Assembly (NCBI GenBank): GCA_021785515.1
Contig: JAJYEX010000008.1
Location: 99,098-163,097, forward strand
Origin: Pseudomonadota bacterium
GTDB lineage: Bacteria; Pseudomonadota; Gammaproteobacteria; Acidiferrobacterales; UBA6901
Length of the DNA: 64,000 nucleotides
Reading direction: 5' to 3'
Shown here: piece after piece, positions 18,644-28,360 of the stretch
Layout: each line of letters begins with the position of its first letter
Numbering within the stretch: the first letter of the stretch is position 1
The notes under the pieces: generated by a model
Told to the model about the DNA's origin: nothing
Seen by the model: only the letters and a program-made list of their open reading frames with translations
The model's database searches: none
Program-made: the position numbers and the translations under genes

Positions 18644-19003
18644 ATGCTGGATCAGACAACATCTGAGACATTCGCAAAGGACTGGATCGACTTCTGGAAT
18701 AGTCATGACCTTGAGCGGATCCTTCAGCTCTACGCTGAAGATTTCGTATTTTCTTCGCCATTCATCATAAACATCACGGGAGAGCCTTCTGGCATATTGA
18801 GCGGAAAACGGGCAGTTGGCGCCTATTGGACCATAGCTTTGACACGCAGTCCTGATCTGAGATTCCGCCTCGAATCGGTGCGATGGGGAATCAATAGTCT
18901 TGTCATTAACTATCAACGTCATGATGGACGCAAGGCATCTGAATGGTTTGAGTTCAGGTCTGATGGAAAGGTCATCAGATCTTGCGCGCATTATGCTATC
19001 TAA
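18644..19003 (+). CDS. NTF2-like/SnoaL-type small protein
   Basis: A 119-residue single-domain protein. The opening FAKDWIDFWNSHDLERILQLYAEDFVFSSPF is the classic first helix and strand of the NTF2/SnoaL fold, and the end (WFEFRSDGKVIRSCAHY) fits the last strands. Such proteins are enzymes, binding proteins or, in polymorphic toxin loci, immunity proteins. It sits between an IS66 element and Rhs debris, so an immunity role is possible but unproven. No signal peptide is visible. Confidence 0.7.
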   Translation: MLDQTTSETFAKDWIDFWNSHDLERILQLYAEDFVFSSPFIINITGEPSGILSGKRAVGAYWTIALTRSPDLRFRLESVRWGINSLVINYQRHDGRKASEWFEFRSDGKVIRSCAHYAI

Positions 19004-19056
19004 ACATCACGTCTGTTGCCGTCCACCCAGAATTGACCCACTGGGGGTGCGGACAA

Positions 19057-19247
19057 AAACTTGGACTACTTGGAGGTAGTCCATGTACTCATACGAAGAG
19101 CGCATTCCAGATAAGTGGCTGACAATATCATTGGAGGTAAGCGGCGCGTTAAAACGTATCACGCTTAATATCAAGGCAAAAAAGATCAGCGGTGCTTGGC
19201 AGATAGATCAGGCGTCGATTGAAGGAAGACCCATAGCGCTGGATTAA
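19057..19247 (+). pseudogene. IS3-family 5' scrap fused to the end of an unknown ORF
   Basis: The bases leading to and including ATG at 19083 (ACTTGGACTACTTGGAGGTAG, then MYSYEERI) match the leader and first residues of IS3-type transposase orfA genes. After eight codons the similarity ends and the frame continues for 47 residues (LTISLEVSGALKRITLNIKAK...) to a stop at 19245-19247. This tail is not transposase-like and may be the end of a small immunity-type protein. The join looks like a deletion. Confidence 0.5.
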
Positions 19248-19254
19248 TGGTTGC

Positions 19255-19710
19255 GTGCTGATGAGCCCATTGCAATTCAATCGCTGGACGTTGGTGCGGG
19301 TTGTTATTATGGGTGCCTATTGCGTTGGTGCATCTTTGATCCCCCATGGGCCACAGGCCGTTCCACCCGTTACATGGATCACTTTGCTTGCGGCATTGCT
19401 GCTCACTCCGGTCGGTTTAATTTTCGTGATTGGAATTCAGGCAGTAAACCCACGCTCCGCGCCACGGTGGCGTTATCTGTCCTGGTCTGTTAACCCATTT
19501 ACGATGAAAGAGCCGCTCCTTTTCTTCCATTTCGCGGCTTACGTGTCTATTGCCGGTGGCGTAGGTTCAATCGCGTATGTTTTGATTCACGATGTCCCAA
19601 CTTCTCCAGGGGAGTTCTTCGAAATTGTGATTGGTATCGGTTTATTGGCTGGCGTTCGTCTTTGCAGCATTATATTTCGGCACAAGATGGCTCGGGACCT
19701 GCAGCCATGA
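19255..19710 (+). CDS. Small membrane protein beside Rhs debris, possible immunity protein
   Basis: A 151-residue protein starting at GTG 19255 (ATG at 19261 also possible). It has about four hydrophobic segments: residues 12-30, 38-60, 92-112 and 122-142. I do not recognise a family. Its stop codon falls exactly where Rhs-core homology begins in another frame, which is the layout seen for immunity genes wedged between successive Rhs toxin modules. A role protecting the membrane from a toxin is therefore a guess from context. Confidence 0.5.
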   Translation: MLMSPLQFNRWTLVRVVIMGAYCVGASLIPHGPQAVPPVTWITLLAALLLTPVGLIFVIGIQAVNPRSAPRWRYLSWSVNPFTMKEPLLFFHFAAYVSIAGGVGSIAYVLIHDVPTSPGEFFEIVIGIGLLAGVRLCSIIFRHKMARDLQP

Positions 19711-20325
19711 ACCCTATGGCAACCCCGCAGGCGGCGCGACTTCAGGGAGCCTGTATCAATCCACCGGACGCGAGGATGGGACACAGAGTTACACTACAAC
19801 TGGAATCGGTATTACGATCCGAGTACCGGGAGGTATGATCAGGTAGATCCGGTGAGTGTCGCGGAGCATGCGCGGGCGTTCATGACATCGCTGAACAACA
19901 TACCAGCACCGGCACACGTTGCATCGTTCAGTATCCCGCAATCCCCGGCGGGATTTTCGGAAATGGATGATGCCGGGACGCAAGTGGGTTCTTTTCTGGA
20001 CGTAAATCCGTATTCGTACGTTGCAAACAATCCGTTGCATTGGTCCGATTCCACGGGCAAGGCCAGCGAGGCAACTGTTTTTGCCGTGATCGTTGGCGGA
20101 GCCTGCTTCATTTCATACTGTGTGGTCCAAGCCAAGGATTATTGCGAAGCCAAATACCCGCCCTCTGGTGGCCCGGAAAATGACCGAAAGAGAATGGAAT
20201 GTGCCTCGAAAATCCTACGGGCCTGCGTGACATTAGGCATGTACTTCATTGATCCGATCGGCTCAACAGCATCAAAGATTGGAGAGGAATTCGGAAAGAA
20301 GACATGCGGTAAATGCAGTCATTAA
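19710..20325 (+). pseudogene. Orphan Rhs core end with C-terminal toxin-like tip
   Basis: From 19711 one frame reads EPYGNPAGG and LYQSTGREDGT, the conserved end of an Rhs repeat core. An apparent 2-base insertion near 19783 (ACACAG) moves the homology to another frame, continuing as LHYNWNRYYDPSTGRYDQVDPV and then NPYSYVANNPLHWSDSTGKA. The final 90 residues contain a hydrophobic segment (VFAVIVGGACFISYCVV) and a six-cysteine tail, and would be the variable toxin tip; no known toxin motif is recognised. No full-length rhs gene lies next to it, so it is an orphan module, and the frameshift makes it a remnant. Confidence 0.75.
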
Positions 20326-20343
20326 CGACGACGAACAGTTTCT

Positions 20344-20952
20344 ATGCGGTTGCTTTGGAAGATTGGGCTCTCTGTGGTGTTTGGGGGCGTAATGAATAAG
20401 GCTGCTTTACCGAAGATAAGGAAATTCAGCATTGCATTTCTGTTCGTGGCGCTAATTTATAACTTATTTGGCATTTACCTATTTTTCTCGAATTTTCTGG
20501 TATTTCCGCCAACTGCCGGTGACTTAAAATACGCTGCCGGATTTTTGTACATGCCGCTTGCGCATGTCCGGTTCGATGAGGGGAATGTGGAAACGGAGTT
20601 ACGGCCAGATTACTTGGGTACCGCCAGACGAAAGGGGCGGAAACAGACAAACCAAACCTACTGCTACCGCGCCACATCTCTACTCTACCGAGGACTTGCC
20701 AACCGCACATTCAATCGTCGCTTCCGCGGCCAAAAGGATGCGTGGTGTGTGATTAGCGACATGACCGGTCTCAATCAGATTGTAGCCACTGATATGGCGT
20801 CTTCCGCATCAATAGCATTCTTCTTTCTATGGCTTGGGATGCACCGTAATCCACGAAAAGCCGGTGTTGACTGGATTCCTATCGCCCGGTGGACCTCGGT
20901 CGCAGACGCTTTGGGGGGTGTACCCGTCACCTCACCTCGGGCGAGCGGTTGA
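20344..20952 (+). CDS. Hypothetical membrane protein downstream of Rhs tip
   Basis: A 202-residue open frame starting at ATG 20344 (ATG at 20392 is also possible). It has a hydrophobic segment near residues 28-52 and another near 157-168, with a basic soluble middle. I recognise no family, and parts of the middle have composition that could come from a frameshift. By position, 18 bp after the Rhs tip, it is the candidate immunity gene of that module. Confidence 0.4.
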   Translation: MRLLWKIGLSVVFGGVMNKAALPKIRKFSIAFLFVALIYNLFGIYLFFSNFLVFPPTAGDLKYAAGFLYMPLAHVRFDEGNVETELRPDYLGTARRKGRKQTNQTYCYRATSLLYRGLANRTFNRRFRGQKDAWCVISDMTGLNQIVATDMASSASIAFFFLWLGMHRNPRKAGVDWIPIARWTSVADALGGVPVTSPRASG

Positions 20953-21009
20953 AAAAAAAAGAATACGTCGCATCTAGAACTTCGGATGGATCCTATTGAA
21001 TTTTAAATT

Positions 21010-21036
21010 GTAACGCGTTACGATGTAACCCGTTAC
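21010..21036 (+). promoter_or_regulatory. Tandem palindromic operators of the mazEF-like pair
   Basis: Two 12-base boxes lie 3 bases apart: GTAACGCGTTAC at 21010-21021 is a perfect palindrome and GTAACCCGTTAC at 21025-21036 differs at one central base. They sit just upstream of the ribosome binding site (GGAGGAGG) of the antitoxin gene. Autoregulation by the antitoxin-toxin complex is the likely use. Confidence 0.7.
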
Positions 21037-21053
21037 ACAGGAGGAGGCTATTT

Positions 21054-21257
21054 ATGGCACGTGCAGCAGAGCGAATGCGTGCAATGCGCGAGCGACGCCG
21101 TGCGCGTGGGCTTCGCGAATTACGCCTGGTCGTGCCTGATTGCCGCTCGAAGGCTGTGCTGCGAAGGATTGCCAAGGAAGTTGCCCGTCTGGACCAGGCT
21201 GCTGAGCGAGAAGCGATGCGGTGGATCGAGGCAGTCTCGGAATTTGACGCTCCGTGA
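21054..21257 (+). CDS. MazE-type antitoxin (DUF3018 family)
   Basis: A 67-residue, strongly basic protein with the DUF3018 pattern: RMRAMRERRRARGLRELRLVVPD followed by a helical acidic-basic tail. Proteins of this family pair with MazF/PemK toxins and act as antitoxin. A strong GGAGGAGG lies about 7 bases before ATG. The gene overlaps the toxin start by four bases, and the tandem palindromes upstream probably allow self-repression. Confidence 0.85.
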   Translation: MARAAERMRAMRERRRARGLRELRLVVPDCRSKAVLRRIAKEVARLDQAAEREAMRWIEAVSEFDAP

Positions 21258-21583
21258 AGCGCGGGGACGTCGTGACGGTGACGGCGTCGGGCGACTATGG
21301 GAAGCCGCGCCCGGCAGTAATTGTTCAGACCGACGCCCTCCCCGCCGAACACGCTTCCGTGATCGTCTGCCAGATGACCTCGGACATTGTCGAAGCACCC
21401 GATTTCCGGGTCACCATAGAGCCTGGCGAGAACAACGGTTTGCGGACGCGCTCACAAATTATGGCCGATAAACCCGTAACTATCCGCCGCGAGCGCGTTG
21501 GACGCCAGATCGGGTCGCTTGAGGAAAAGGATATCGCGCGGTTGAATGTCGCGCTTGCGTTTATTATGGGATTGGCCGACTGA
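21254..21583 (+). CDS. mazF: MazF/PemK-family endoribonuclease toxin
   Basis: A 109-residue toxin starting at GTG 21254, overlapping the antitoxin stop. The N-terminal MKRGDVVTVTASGDYGKPRPAVIVQ is the PemK/MazF signature, with the conserved GxxxGKPRPAVIVQ strand-loop; the later LRTRSQIMADKPVTIRRERVG matches the catalytic Arg/Ser-x-x-M region. MazF enzymes cut RNA at short sequences when antitoxin is lost. Length and motifs are intact. It is a lone two-gene operon between Rhs debris and an ISL3 element. Confidence 0.92.
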   Translation: MKRGDVVTVTASGDYGKPRPAVIVQTDALPAEHASVIVCQMTSDIVEAPDFRVTIEPGENNGLRTRSQIMADKPVTIRRERVGRQIGSLEEKDIARLNVALAFIMGLAD

Positions 21584-21932
21584 TTACCGCTTGCGCCGTC
21601 AGCGTGCATCGCGTTCCTCGGAAGACAGGCGAGCGAACTAAATTCAGACGTTTGCTTTTCGGACCGCGTTGCCGGTCGCATGACCGGTGCGCCCTGATAG
21701 CTGCCAACCAGCCAACGCGAACAATTCGGCCATTGCGGCCCGTCGACGAGCCGGCAGCATTGATCCGCTATGCATTTCTAAGCTACCCCTCGACAGGAGA
21801 TGACTTTCAGTCTGCCAAATATGAACTTCCGGCCGAAGTTTTCCTAATCACCGCCACGCTCGACGCCCAACTCTCCATGCTGCCAAGACCATCACAGCAT
21901 GACAGCGCAAGACTTGGAGCCTGCTACAGTTT
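21584..21932 (+). other. No gene seen between mazF and ISL3 element
   Basis: About 350 bases with one open frame on the plus strand that has no start context or recognisable motif. It is the left flank of the ISL3 element and does not contain the missing part of the TolC-like gene that the element cuts on its right side. Confidence 0.4.
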
Positions 21933-21939
21933 GGGCTCG

Positions 21940-23190
21940 TTAGTAAAATTCGTGGGCCAGTTTCGGTTCAGGTAGTTTACCCAGCACATGCAATAAAGCC
22001 ATTTCCAGGATCTCCGGGGACCGGAATCCGTAGGATTTTCTCATGGTGAGTTTGGCCTTGTTGTTCAATCCCTCGACGACCCCGTTCGATATCCGGCCTT
22101 TCGCCTGGAACCAGTTCAAAATGAGTTCGCGGTGACGTCGGCACATGCGCGCGATTTTCTTCATCGGCTCGATCCGGGAGCGAGGCGCTGTGGTGCACCA
22201 GGCATCCAGGAACTTTCCCGCCCAGGCGGGGGACTGGTAGGCCCACAGCTGCTGGAAGTCTTCTTTCAGCAAATAGGCCCGCACGCTTCTGAGATTGCGC
22301 CGCAACAGTTCCTGCAGCCGTCCTTTCTGGTCGACCGTGAGATTTCCTGGGCGTTTGAGGATGCACCAACGGGATTTCTTGAGTAGGGGCGCCTTTCCTT
22401 TACGTGCCAGCGCCCGGGCCTCCCCGGCGCGCACGTCATCGAGGGCCTCGTTCATCCTGGCGACGATATGAAAGCGATCGGGGATGTGCACGGCCTGCGA
22501 GCAGCGCTCCCGGATCACCCGGATGCAGGGTCGCCACATCTCGGAGCAGACGAACTCGATGCCGGCGCAAAGCTCCTGGCCGAGCATCGTAAAGAACCCC
22601 TCGAAGGTCTTCACGGTGCGCTCTTTGCCGACCCAGAGGAGCCGGGTCATGCCTTGCTCGATCTGGTATACCAGGGTGAGGTACTTATGGCCCCGGCTGT
22701 AAGCGATCTCATCGACGCCAATTGCTTTAATCGGCCCGAGCCTTCGGTGCGCAAGCCCGAAGGCCACGATCCATTCGACCGGGCGGTAGACCTTGTCCCG
22801 GGAGGTGTGGAACTGCCGGGCCACCTCGAGCCACGAGAGTTTGCGCGCCCAGCCGGCCAGAAACTGCATGTAGGCGTTCGTCGATGTGTGCTTGCCCTCG
22901 GCCCAGGGCAGGAATTCCGCGCAAACCCCGCACTGGGGACAGTCCACCCGGTGGCGGACATAGCGGAAGAACACCGCAAACCCCCAGCGCGGGATGAACT
23001 CAAAGCACCGCGGGGGCAGCCGGTCATAGCCTTTACAGCGCCGCCCGCAGCCCGAACAATAGGGCTTGGAGCCTTGGCGCGAGCGCACAGCCACCTCGAT
23101 GGCGTTGGCCGGTTCGGGGCGAAAACGCGCCTGCGTGTAGACAAACCCCGGGTGGCGATAACAGCGATTGAGCACTCCAATGAGATCCAT
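21940..23190 (-). CDS. ISL3-family transposase
   Basis: A 416-residue transposase, starting at the ATG at 23190 (MDLIGVLNRCYRHPGF); a longer frame upstream is unlikely. The N-terminal zinc-finger pair reads CSGCGRRCKGYDRLPPR and CPQCGV, followed by a helix-turn-helix segment and the DDE core with GVDEIAYSRGHKYLTLVYQ and SEMWRPCIRVIRERC, then HIPDRFHIVARMNEALD, and the C-terminal VEGLNNKAKLTMRKSYGFRS. These are typical of ISL3 enzymes and the length is normal, so this copy appears functional. Confidence 0.93.
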   Translation of the reverse strand: MDLIGVLNRCYRHPGFVYTQARFRPEPANAIEVAVRSRQGSKPYCSGCGRRCKGYDRLPPRCFEFIPRWGFAVFFRYVRHRVDCPQCGVCAEFLPWAEGKHTSTNAYMQFLAGWARKLSWLEVARQFHTSRDKVYRPVEWIVAFGLAHRRLGPIKAIGVDEIAYSRGHKYLTLVYQIEQGMTRLLWVGKERTVKTFEGFFTMLGQELCAGIEFVCSEMWRPCIRVIRERCSQAVHIPDRFHIVARMNEALDDVRAGEARALARKGKAPLLKKSRWCILKRPGNLTVDQKGRLQELLRRNLRSVRAYLLKEDFQQLWAYQSPAWAGKFLDAWCTTAPRSRIEPMKKIARMCRRHRELILNWFQAKGRISNGVVEGLNNKAKLTMRKSYGFRSPEILEMALLHVLGKLPEPKLAHEFY

Positions 23191-23254
23191 GCGCAAAAAG
23201 GACGTGTCCTCCTCCCGTGACAGCGATCGGTTCGCCCCCGGCCAGACTACGGCG

Positions 23255-23629
23255 ATGGTGGCCACGTATTGTAAGGATATTGATCGCTGGGCAAGAAGCT
23301 GGGCGGGCTTTCCCGAGCTAGATGTACCGGTGGGGGAGCGGATGGTTGCGGAGATGAAGCTGTTCCTCGCCTCCCTGATCGCCGCGGAACGCGCCCGAAA
23401 GACCGTCCGGCACTATGGCGACTACCTCTGGGTCCTGGGGGGCGAGATCATTCGACGCGTCGATGCCGACAAGAAGGAACGAAAGCTCTGCGGGCGCGCC
23501 TTACTGCTCAAACACATCGATGAGGCCGGCGGCCCCCTGTGGAACGATGCGCGCTACGAACGTGAGCACGAGGCCTACGATGCGGTCTGCCGGAAATTCT
23601 ACCGGTTCCTGGTGGGCAGCAAGGATTGA
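23255..23629 (+). CDS. Hypothetical protein inside ISL3 element (passenger)
   Basis: A 124-residue soluble protein, ATG at 23255, with 64 bp between it and the divergent transposase start. The sequence is helical: GERMVAEMKLFLASLIAAERARKTVRHYGDYLWVLGGEIIRRV, then DAVCRKFYRFLVGSKD. I have an impression of similar conserved hypothetical proteins in other proteobacteria but know no function. The helix pattern with a basic patch (ERARKTVRHYGDYLWVLG) loosely recalls the SAM-like N-terminal domain of tyrosine recombinases. It lies inside the inverted repeats, so it would move with the element. Confidence 0.6.
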   Translation: MVATYCKDIDRWARSWAGFPELDVPVGERMVAEMKLFLASLIAAERARKTVRHYGDYLWVLGGEIIRRVDADKKERKLCGRALLLKHIDEAGGPLWNDARYEREHEAYDAVCRKFYRFLVGSKD

Positions 23630-23662
23630 TTCACCGCACCCACGAATTCTGCGGAGGAGCCC

Positions 23663-23977
23663 GCTTGTATAAAGGACCGATGGAATCGCGGCCGTGCCGA
23701 GCGGGCTCAGCCGGTCAGCATTCAGGCGGTCGTAATATGCGTTTGCCGAAAGCTTTGGCAGCAATCCGGCACGCGCCACACGATAGCTCGCCTGCGCCTC
23801 GAGAAGCGCTGCGCGCTCGCTGGCGAGTCCCGGGTTGTATTGAAGCGCAAGCTTGATGCATTGCTCGAGGGTCAGGGGTTCGACCGCCGATCCCGGCCCA
23901 GGGAACGCAAGCAACACTAGAAAAATGAGCGCGAACCGCGTGCCTGACCTCGGAAGCATGATGCGGTAATAGTTCAC
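23663..23977 (-). pseudogene. 5' fragment of a TolC-family outer-membrane efflux protein
   Basis: About 105 residues remain. A signal peptide (FALIFLVLLAFPGPGSA) is followed by the TolC-family opening LTLEQCIKLALQYNPGLASERAALLEAQ and VARAGLLPKLSANAYYDRL. The reading is cut by the right end of the ISL3 element, and the rest of the gene (normally over 400 residues) is absent. It was presumably the outer channel of an efflux or secretion system. Confidence 0.85.
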
Positions 23978-24010
23978 AATTCATGCTAGGTGAACGGTGT
24001 GCGTCTATTC

Positions 24011-24026
24011 TTTGATGAGAATCAAA
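24011..24026 (-). promoter_or_regulatory. Inverted repeat upstream of the TolC-like fragment
   Basis: TTTGAT-GAGA-ATCAAA is a perfect inverted repeat with 6-base arms, 34 bases before the start of the truncated TolC-like gene. It could be a former operator. No regulator gene is nearby. Confidence 0.35.
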
Positions 24027-24199
24027 AACCAGGCCCAGGGCGCGGAGGGGATTGGCGCATTCGGGTAAGACGGATGCCGGCGTCCTGGCAGTACGCACTG
24101 GATTGGACCTAATCGCCGGACCTCAGGCAGTGCCGTCAATTCGGATGGCTCCTGCGGCAGCCCGTCTCGGCGGGAGGTACGCCTGGTCTCTTGCCGATG

Positions 24200-25400
24200 T
24201 GGTAATCCCCCCGAAAAACAGTTGCCCTGGGAAGTGGAATTTTCTCATCATCAATGGTCAAGGAGATTCCACATGAAAAAGCCCCCGCTACACCGACCGC
24301 CAGATCCTGGCGATCTTGCGAGAGTCCGAAGCCGGCACCCCGGTGGCGGATCGGTGTCGCGAGCACGGCATGAGCCGTGCGAGTTTTTATAAATGGCGCG
24401 CCAAATACGGCGGCATGGACGCTTCCCTTATGGCACGCCTCAAAGAGCTCGAGGAGGAGAACCGGCGCCTGAAAAAGATGTATGCCGAGGAGCGCCTGGT
24501 GGCCGAGATCCGCAAGGAGGCCATCGAGGGAAAATGGTAAGGCCATCTCGCCGGCGTGAGGTGTCCAGAGCGTGTGTGGAAAAGGAGAAACATCAGCATT
24601 CGGCTGGCCTGCGAGGCCTTTTTTCTCAGCGAGACCTGCTATCGCTATGAGGCGAAGCGCCCGGACGAGAATGCCGAAATCGCCGATTGGCTGGTAAGAC
24701 TTCCCACAACCAGCGCAACCGGGGATTTGGTCTGTGCTTTTTGTTCCTGCGCAACGTCAAGGGCTTGCCCTGAAACCACAAGCGCGTCTACTGCATCTAT
24801 CGGGCCTTGAAGCTCAATTTGCGCATCAAGCCTAAGAAACGCATCGTGCGTGAGAAGCCTGAACCCTTGAGTGTGCCGCAAGCCATCAATGAGACCGGGT
24901 CGATGGATTTCATGCACGACAGCTTGCGCGATGGCCGGCCCTATCGGTTGTTCAACGTCATCGATGACTTCAACCGCGAAGGGCTTGGCATCGAGGTCGA
25001 TTTCTCGCTACCGGCAGAACGGGTGATTCGCTCGCTGGAACACATCATCGAGTGGCGGGAAAAGCCCAGGATGATCCGTTGCAATAATGGGCCGGAAAAC
25101 ATCAGTCACCTGCTCGCCACCTGGGCGGAAAGACAGAACATACACATCCAATACATCCAACCCGGCAAGCCACAACAGACCGCCTACATCGAGCGCTACA
25201 ACCGGACTGTCCGCTACGACTGGCTGGGGCAGTATCTATTTACATCCATCCGTTAAGTCCAGGACTTTGCCGCCCGGTGGCTTTGGATTTATAACCACGA
25301 ACGGCCCAACATGGGTCTGGGAGGCATCACCTCAAAGCAGAAGCTGGCCCTCGTGGCCTGACGCCACTTCTCGCGGCAACTAGAAATGGGGGGATTACCA
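24200..25400 (+). pseudogene. IS3-family insertion sequence, multiply frameshifted
   Basis: TGGTAATCCCCCC at 24200-24212 and its complement GGGGGGATTACCA at 25388-25400 are the terminal repeats. OrfA begins at ATG 24273 but an extra C in the run at about 24281 shifts the frame; homology then reads RQILAILRESEAGTPVADRCREHGMSRASFYKW. OrfB is broken: a start region near 24556, then from about 24810 a frame with the retroviral-type integrase core ([28 protein letters not shown], then [10 protein letters not shown]), a stop at 25254-25256, and a downstream tail reading NHERPNMGLGG. The first catalytic Asp and the Glu region can be seen, but the element cannot make an active enzyme without frame correction. 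Confidence 0.85.
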
Positions 25401-25550
25401 CGTGACATTCCGGTTCTTGTGGCCCACCATATCTTTGCGGTTGTCAACTGACACGCCGAGGTCCTGAAGGCGGGTGGAGCAGGTCGCAGCGGCTGTCAGC
25501 ACGCCTGTCTCCTGAGCTTCCTGCCCGTTCCAGAAGGTGGGTTTACTAGC

Positions 25551-26414
<864 letters not shown>

Positions 26415-26420
26415 TTAGGT

Positions 26421-27836
26421 CTAATTTGTTAATCGGATTGTGACTCGATTACGTGCTCGTTCCGCGGGTACGACCAGAATCAGGGCGATAAAAAAAGCAA
26501 AAACGAGCATCACTCCGCCACCCGTTATAGCCGCGTCAATGCGGAGATTGAGTATGTTGACTGCGGGTAGTGCCGGCACCTTGGCTAATGCAAAAACCAC
26601 GACAAGAATGCCAAGCCCAAGTGAGCCACCCAGCTGGTGCGCTGCATTGACCAATCCTGATGCTGCACCATGGTCACGCGCCTCGACACCGGCGACACCA
26701 GCGATCGACAGGGGGCCCAATGCGCCACCGTTACCCAGACCGATAAGCACCATCGGCATGGCAATATCGGATGCAAAATCCGCATGGGGTCCCGCCTGAC
26801 CAAGCCATAACATGCCTACGAGCGCAAGTACGAATGACAGCGACATCAGTCCGGCGTTTCCAAGGCGTCGCGTGAGCACAGGTACGGCCGCCGCAGCTGC
26901 AAGGGTGGGTATGGTCATCGGGAGAAAAGCAAAGCCCGCCCGCATCGGTGAGTAGCCCAACACACCTTGCAGAAGCTGAGTCGTGAAAAAGAAGAAGCCG
27001 ACCATCGCACCGAGAAACAGCATTCTCGCGGCATAGGCACCCGAGCGCTCGCGGCTCGCAAACAACCGCAGTGGCAAAATCGGCTGCGAAGTCATGGCTT
27101 CGTGCACAAAGAAAATTATCAACAATACGATTCCTGCGCAGATACCGGATAGTGTGGCCGAATCTGTCCAGCCGTAGTTCGCTGAACTCACTATGCCCAG
27201 CACTAGTGAGCCCATGCCAAGTGTCGACGTCACGGCGCTGACCGTGTCGAGCGCGCCGGCATGACATTCGGTTTCCGTCAGCTTGCGCTGCGCGGCGATC
27301 CACAAGGCGATCCCAAGCGGTACGTTCATCAGGAACCCCATCCGCCACGAAATGAGATCGGCGAAAACGCCTCCGAGAACCAGCCCTAGGCTGGCGCCGG
27401 CGCCCGCGACCATGGAGTATTGGGCAAGGGCACGCGTTCGATCATCGCCTTCGGCAAAGTTGGCGGAAATGAGTGCGAGCACGGAAGGGGCCAAAATCGC
27501 TGCACCAACCCCTTGCAGGGCACGGGAGGCGATCAACCACCCTTGGGTTTGTGCAAGACTGACAGCCAGTGAAGCGATTGTGAAGATTGCCAATCCCGTC
27601 GTGAACATGCGTTTGCGACCGAGAATGTCGCCGGCCCTGGCAGCAAGTAGTAAAAACCCGCCGAAACAAAGTAGGTAGGCGTTCTGGACCCAGGACAGAC
27701 CGATGTGCGAAAACCCCAATGTTTCGCGGATTCTGGGCAGTCCAGTGATGACGACCGAAATATCCAGCACGATCATGAAATAGCTTAAAAGAATGATCGC
27801 GAGGATTGTAGAGCGATGGGAATGGCCGCGTTTCAC
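26421..27836 (-). CDS. MFS transporter, DHA2-type drug exporter
   Basis: A 471-residue membrane protein with a 14-helix pattern. The conserved DHA2 motifs are visible: LDISVVITGLPRIRETLGFS in helix 1, LAARAGDILGRKRMF (motif A), LQGVGAAILAPSVLALI (motif C-like) and the intramembrane repeat later. Proton-driven efflux of toxic organic compounds is the family role. The start is GTG at 27836, overlapping the TAG of the cupin gene by one base. The neighbours, a cupin and an aldo/keto reductase under a divergent LysR regulator, suggest a small-molecule stress or detoxification operon. Confidence 0.92.
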   Translation of the reverse strand: MKRGHSHRSTILAIILLSYFMIVLDISVVITGLPRIRETLGFSHIGLSWVQNAYLLCFGGFLLLAARAGDILGRKRMFTTGLAIFTIASLAVSLAQTQGWLIASRALQGVGAAILAPSVLALISANFAEGDDRTRALAQYSMVAGAGASLGLVLGGVFADLISWRMGFLMNVPLGIALWIAAQRKLTETECHAGALDTVSAVTSTLGMGSLVLGIVSSANYGWTDSATLSGICAGIVLLIIFFVHEAMTSQPILPLRLFASRERSGAYAARMLFLGAMVGFFFFTTQLLQGVLGYSPMRAGFAFLPMTIPTLAAAAAVPVLTRRLGNAGLMSLSFVLALVGMLWLGQAGPHADFASDIAMPMVLIGLGNGGALGPLSIAGVAGVEARDHGAASGLVNAAHQLGGSLGLGILVVVFALAKVPALPAVNILNLRIDAAITGGGVMLVFAFFIALILVVPAERARNRVTIRLTN

Positions 27837-28246
27837 TAAATTGTCTTCTCCCCAGGTTGATATTGTTCATCGCTGACCGGTTCCATGAAGTCGGCGGTTT
27901 TGCCATCCAGTCGCTCCTGAATGGCAATGTGCGTCATGGCGCTGTCAACGGAGGCGCCGTGCCAGTGTTTTTCACCGGGCGCGATAGACACCACATCACC
28001 CGGACAGATGTCCTCTATTGGCCTGCCCCATAACTGGATCCGTCCACAGCCAGCGGTGACGACCAGGGTTTGTCCCAGGGGGTGGCTGTGCCAGGCAGTA
28101 CGGGCACCTGGCTCAAAGGTGACGGAGGCACCGGTCGCGCGCGCCGGTTGGTTGGCATCGAACAGTGGCTCGACCCGAACCGCACCAGTGAAGTAGTTTT
28201 CCGGCCCCTGGCTGGCGGACCGGGTGCCATTACGGGTGATATTCAT
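27836..28246 (-). CDS. Cupin-domain protein
   Basis: A 136-residue single cupin. The metal-binding motif 1 is [22 protein letters not shown] (two His spaced as in cupins) and motif 2 is [17 protein letters not shown]. Such small proteins resemble the mandelonitrile-lyase-like or quercetinase-like cupins and often go with LysR-controlled reductase operons. ATG at 28246 is preferred because a longer frame upstream runs into the regulator intergenic region. It is the first gene of the operon, divergent from the LysR gene. Confidence 0.88.
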   Translation of the reverse strand: MNITRNGTRSASQGPENYFTGAVRVEPLFDANQPARATGASVTFEPGARTAWHSHPLGQTLVVTAGCGRIQLWGRPIEDICPGDVVSIAPGEKHWHGASVDSAMTHIAIQERLDGKTADFMEPVSDEQYQPGEKTI

Positions 28247-28360
28247 ATGTGCCTCCTTCGCGTTGGACGTGGGTGCTGTCTTGATGGCGCAAAGTGTAGG
28301 CTGGTGTACTGTTAAGAAATACGGCATATTACTTCATATGGCATTAAGGGCGGGTTAATA

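Larger units (their letters stand above)
21933..23662 (-). mobile_element. ISL3-family element with apparent passenger gene
   Basis: Terminal inverted repeats of 24 bases can be aligned: 21933-21956 starts GGGCTCGTTAG and ends AATTCGTGGG, and 23639-23662 starts CCCACGAATT and ends GAGCCC, with matches at both ends of the alignment. Between them are the ISL3 transposase on the minus strand and, divergent from it, a 124-residue gene of unknown function. No target duplication is visible, and the right end interrupts a TolC-like gene whose remainder is not found on the left, so a deletion accompanied or followed insertion. Confidence 0.75.

Noticed and set aside
21604..21975. A 123-codon plus-strand frame before the ISL3 element
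   Set aside because: It runs into the ISL3 terminal repeat and transposase 3' end, has no motif and no RBS.
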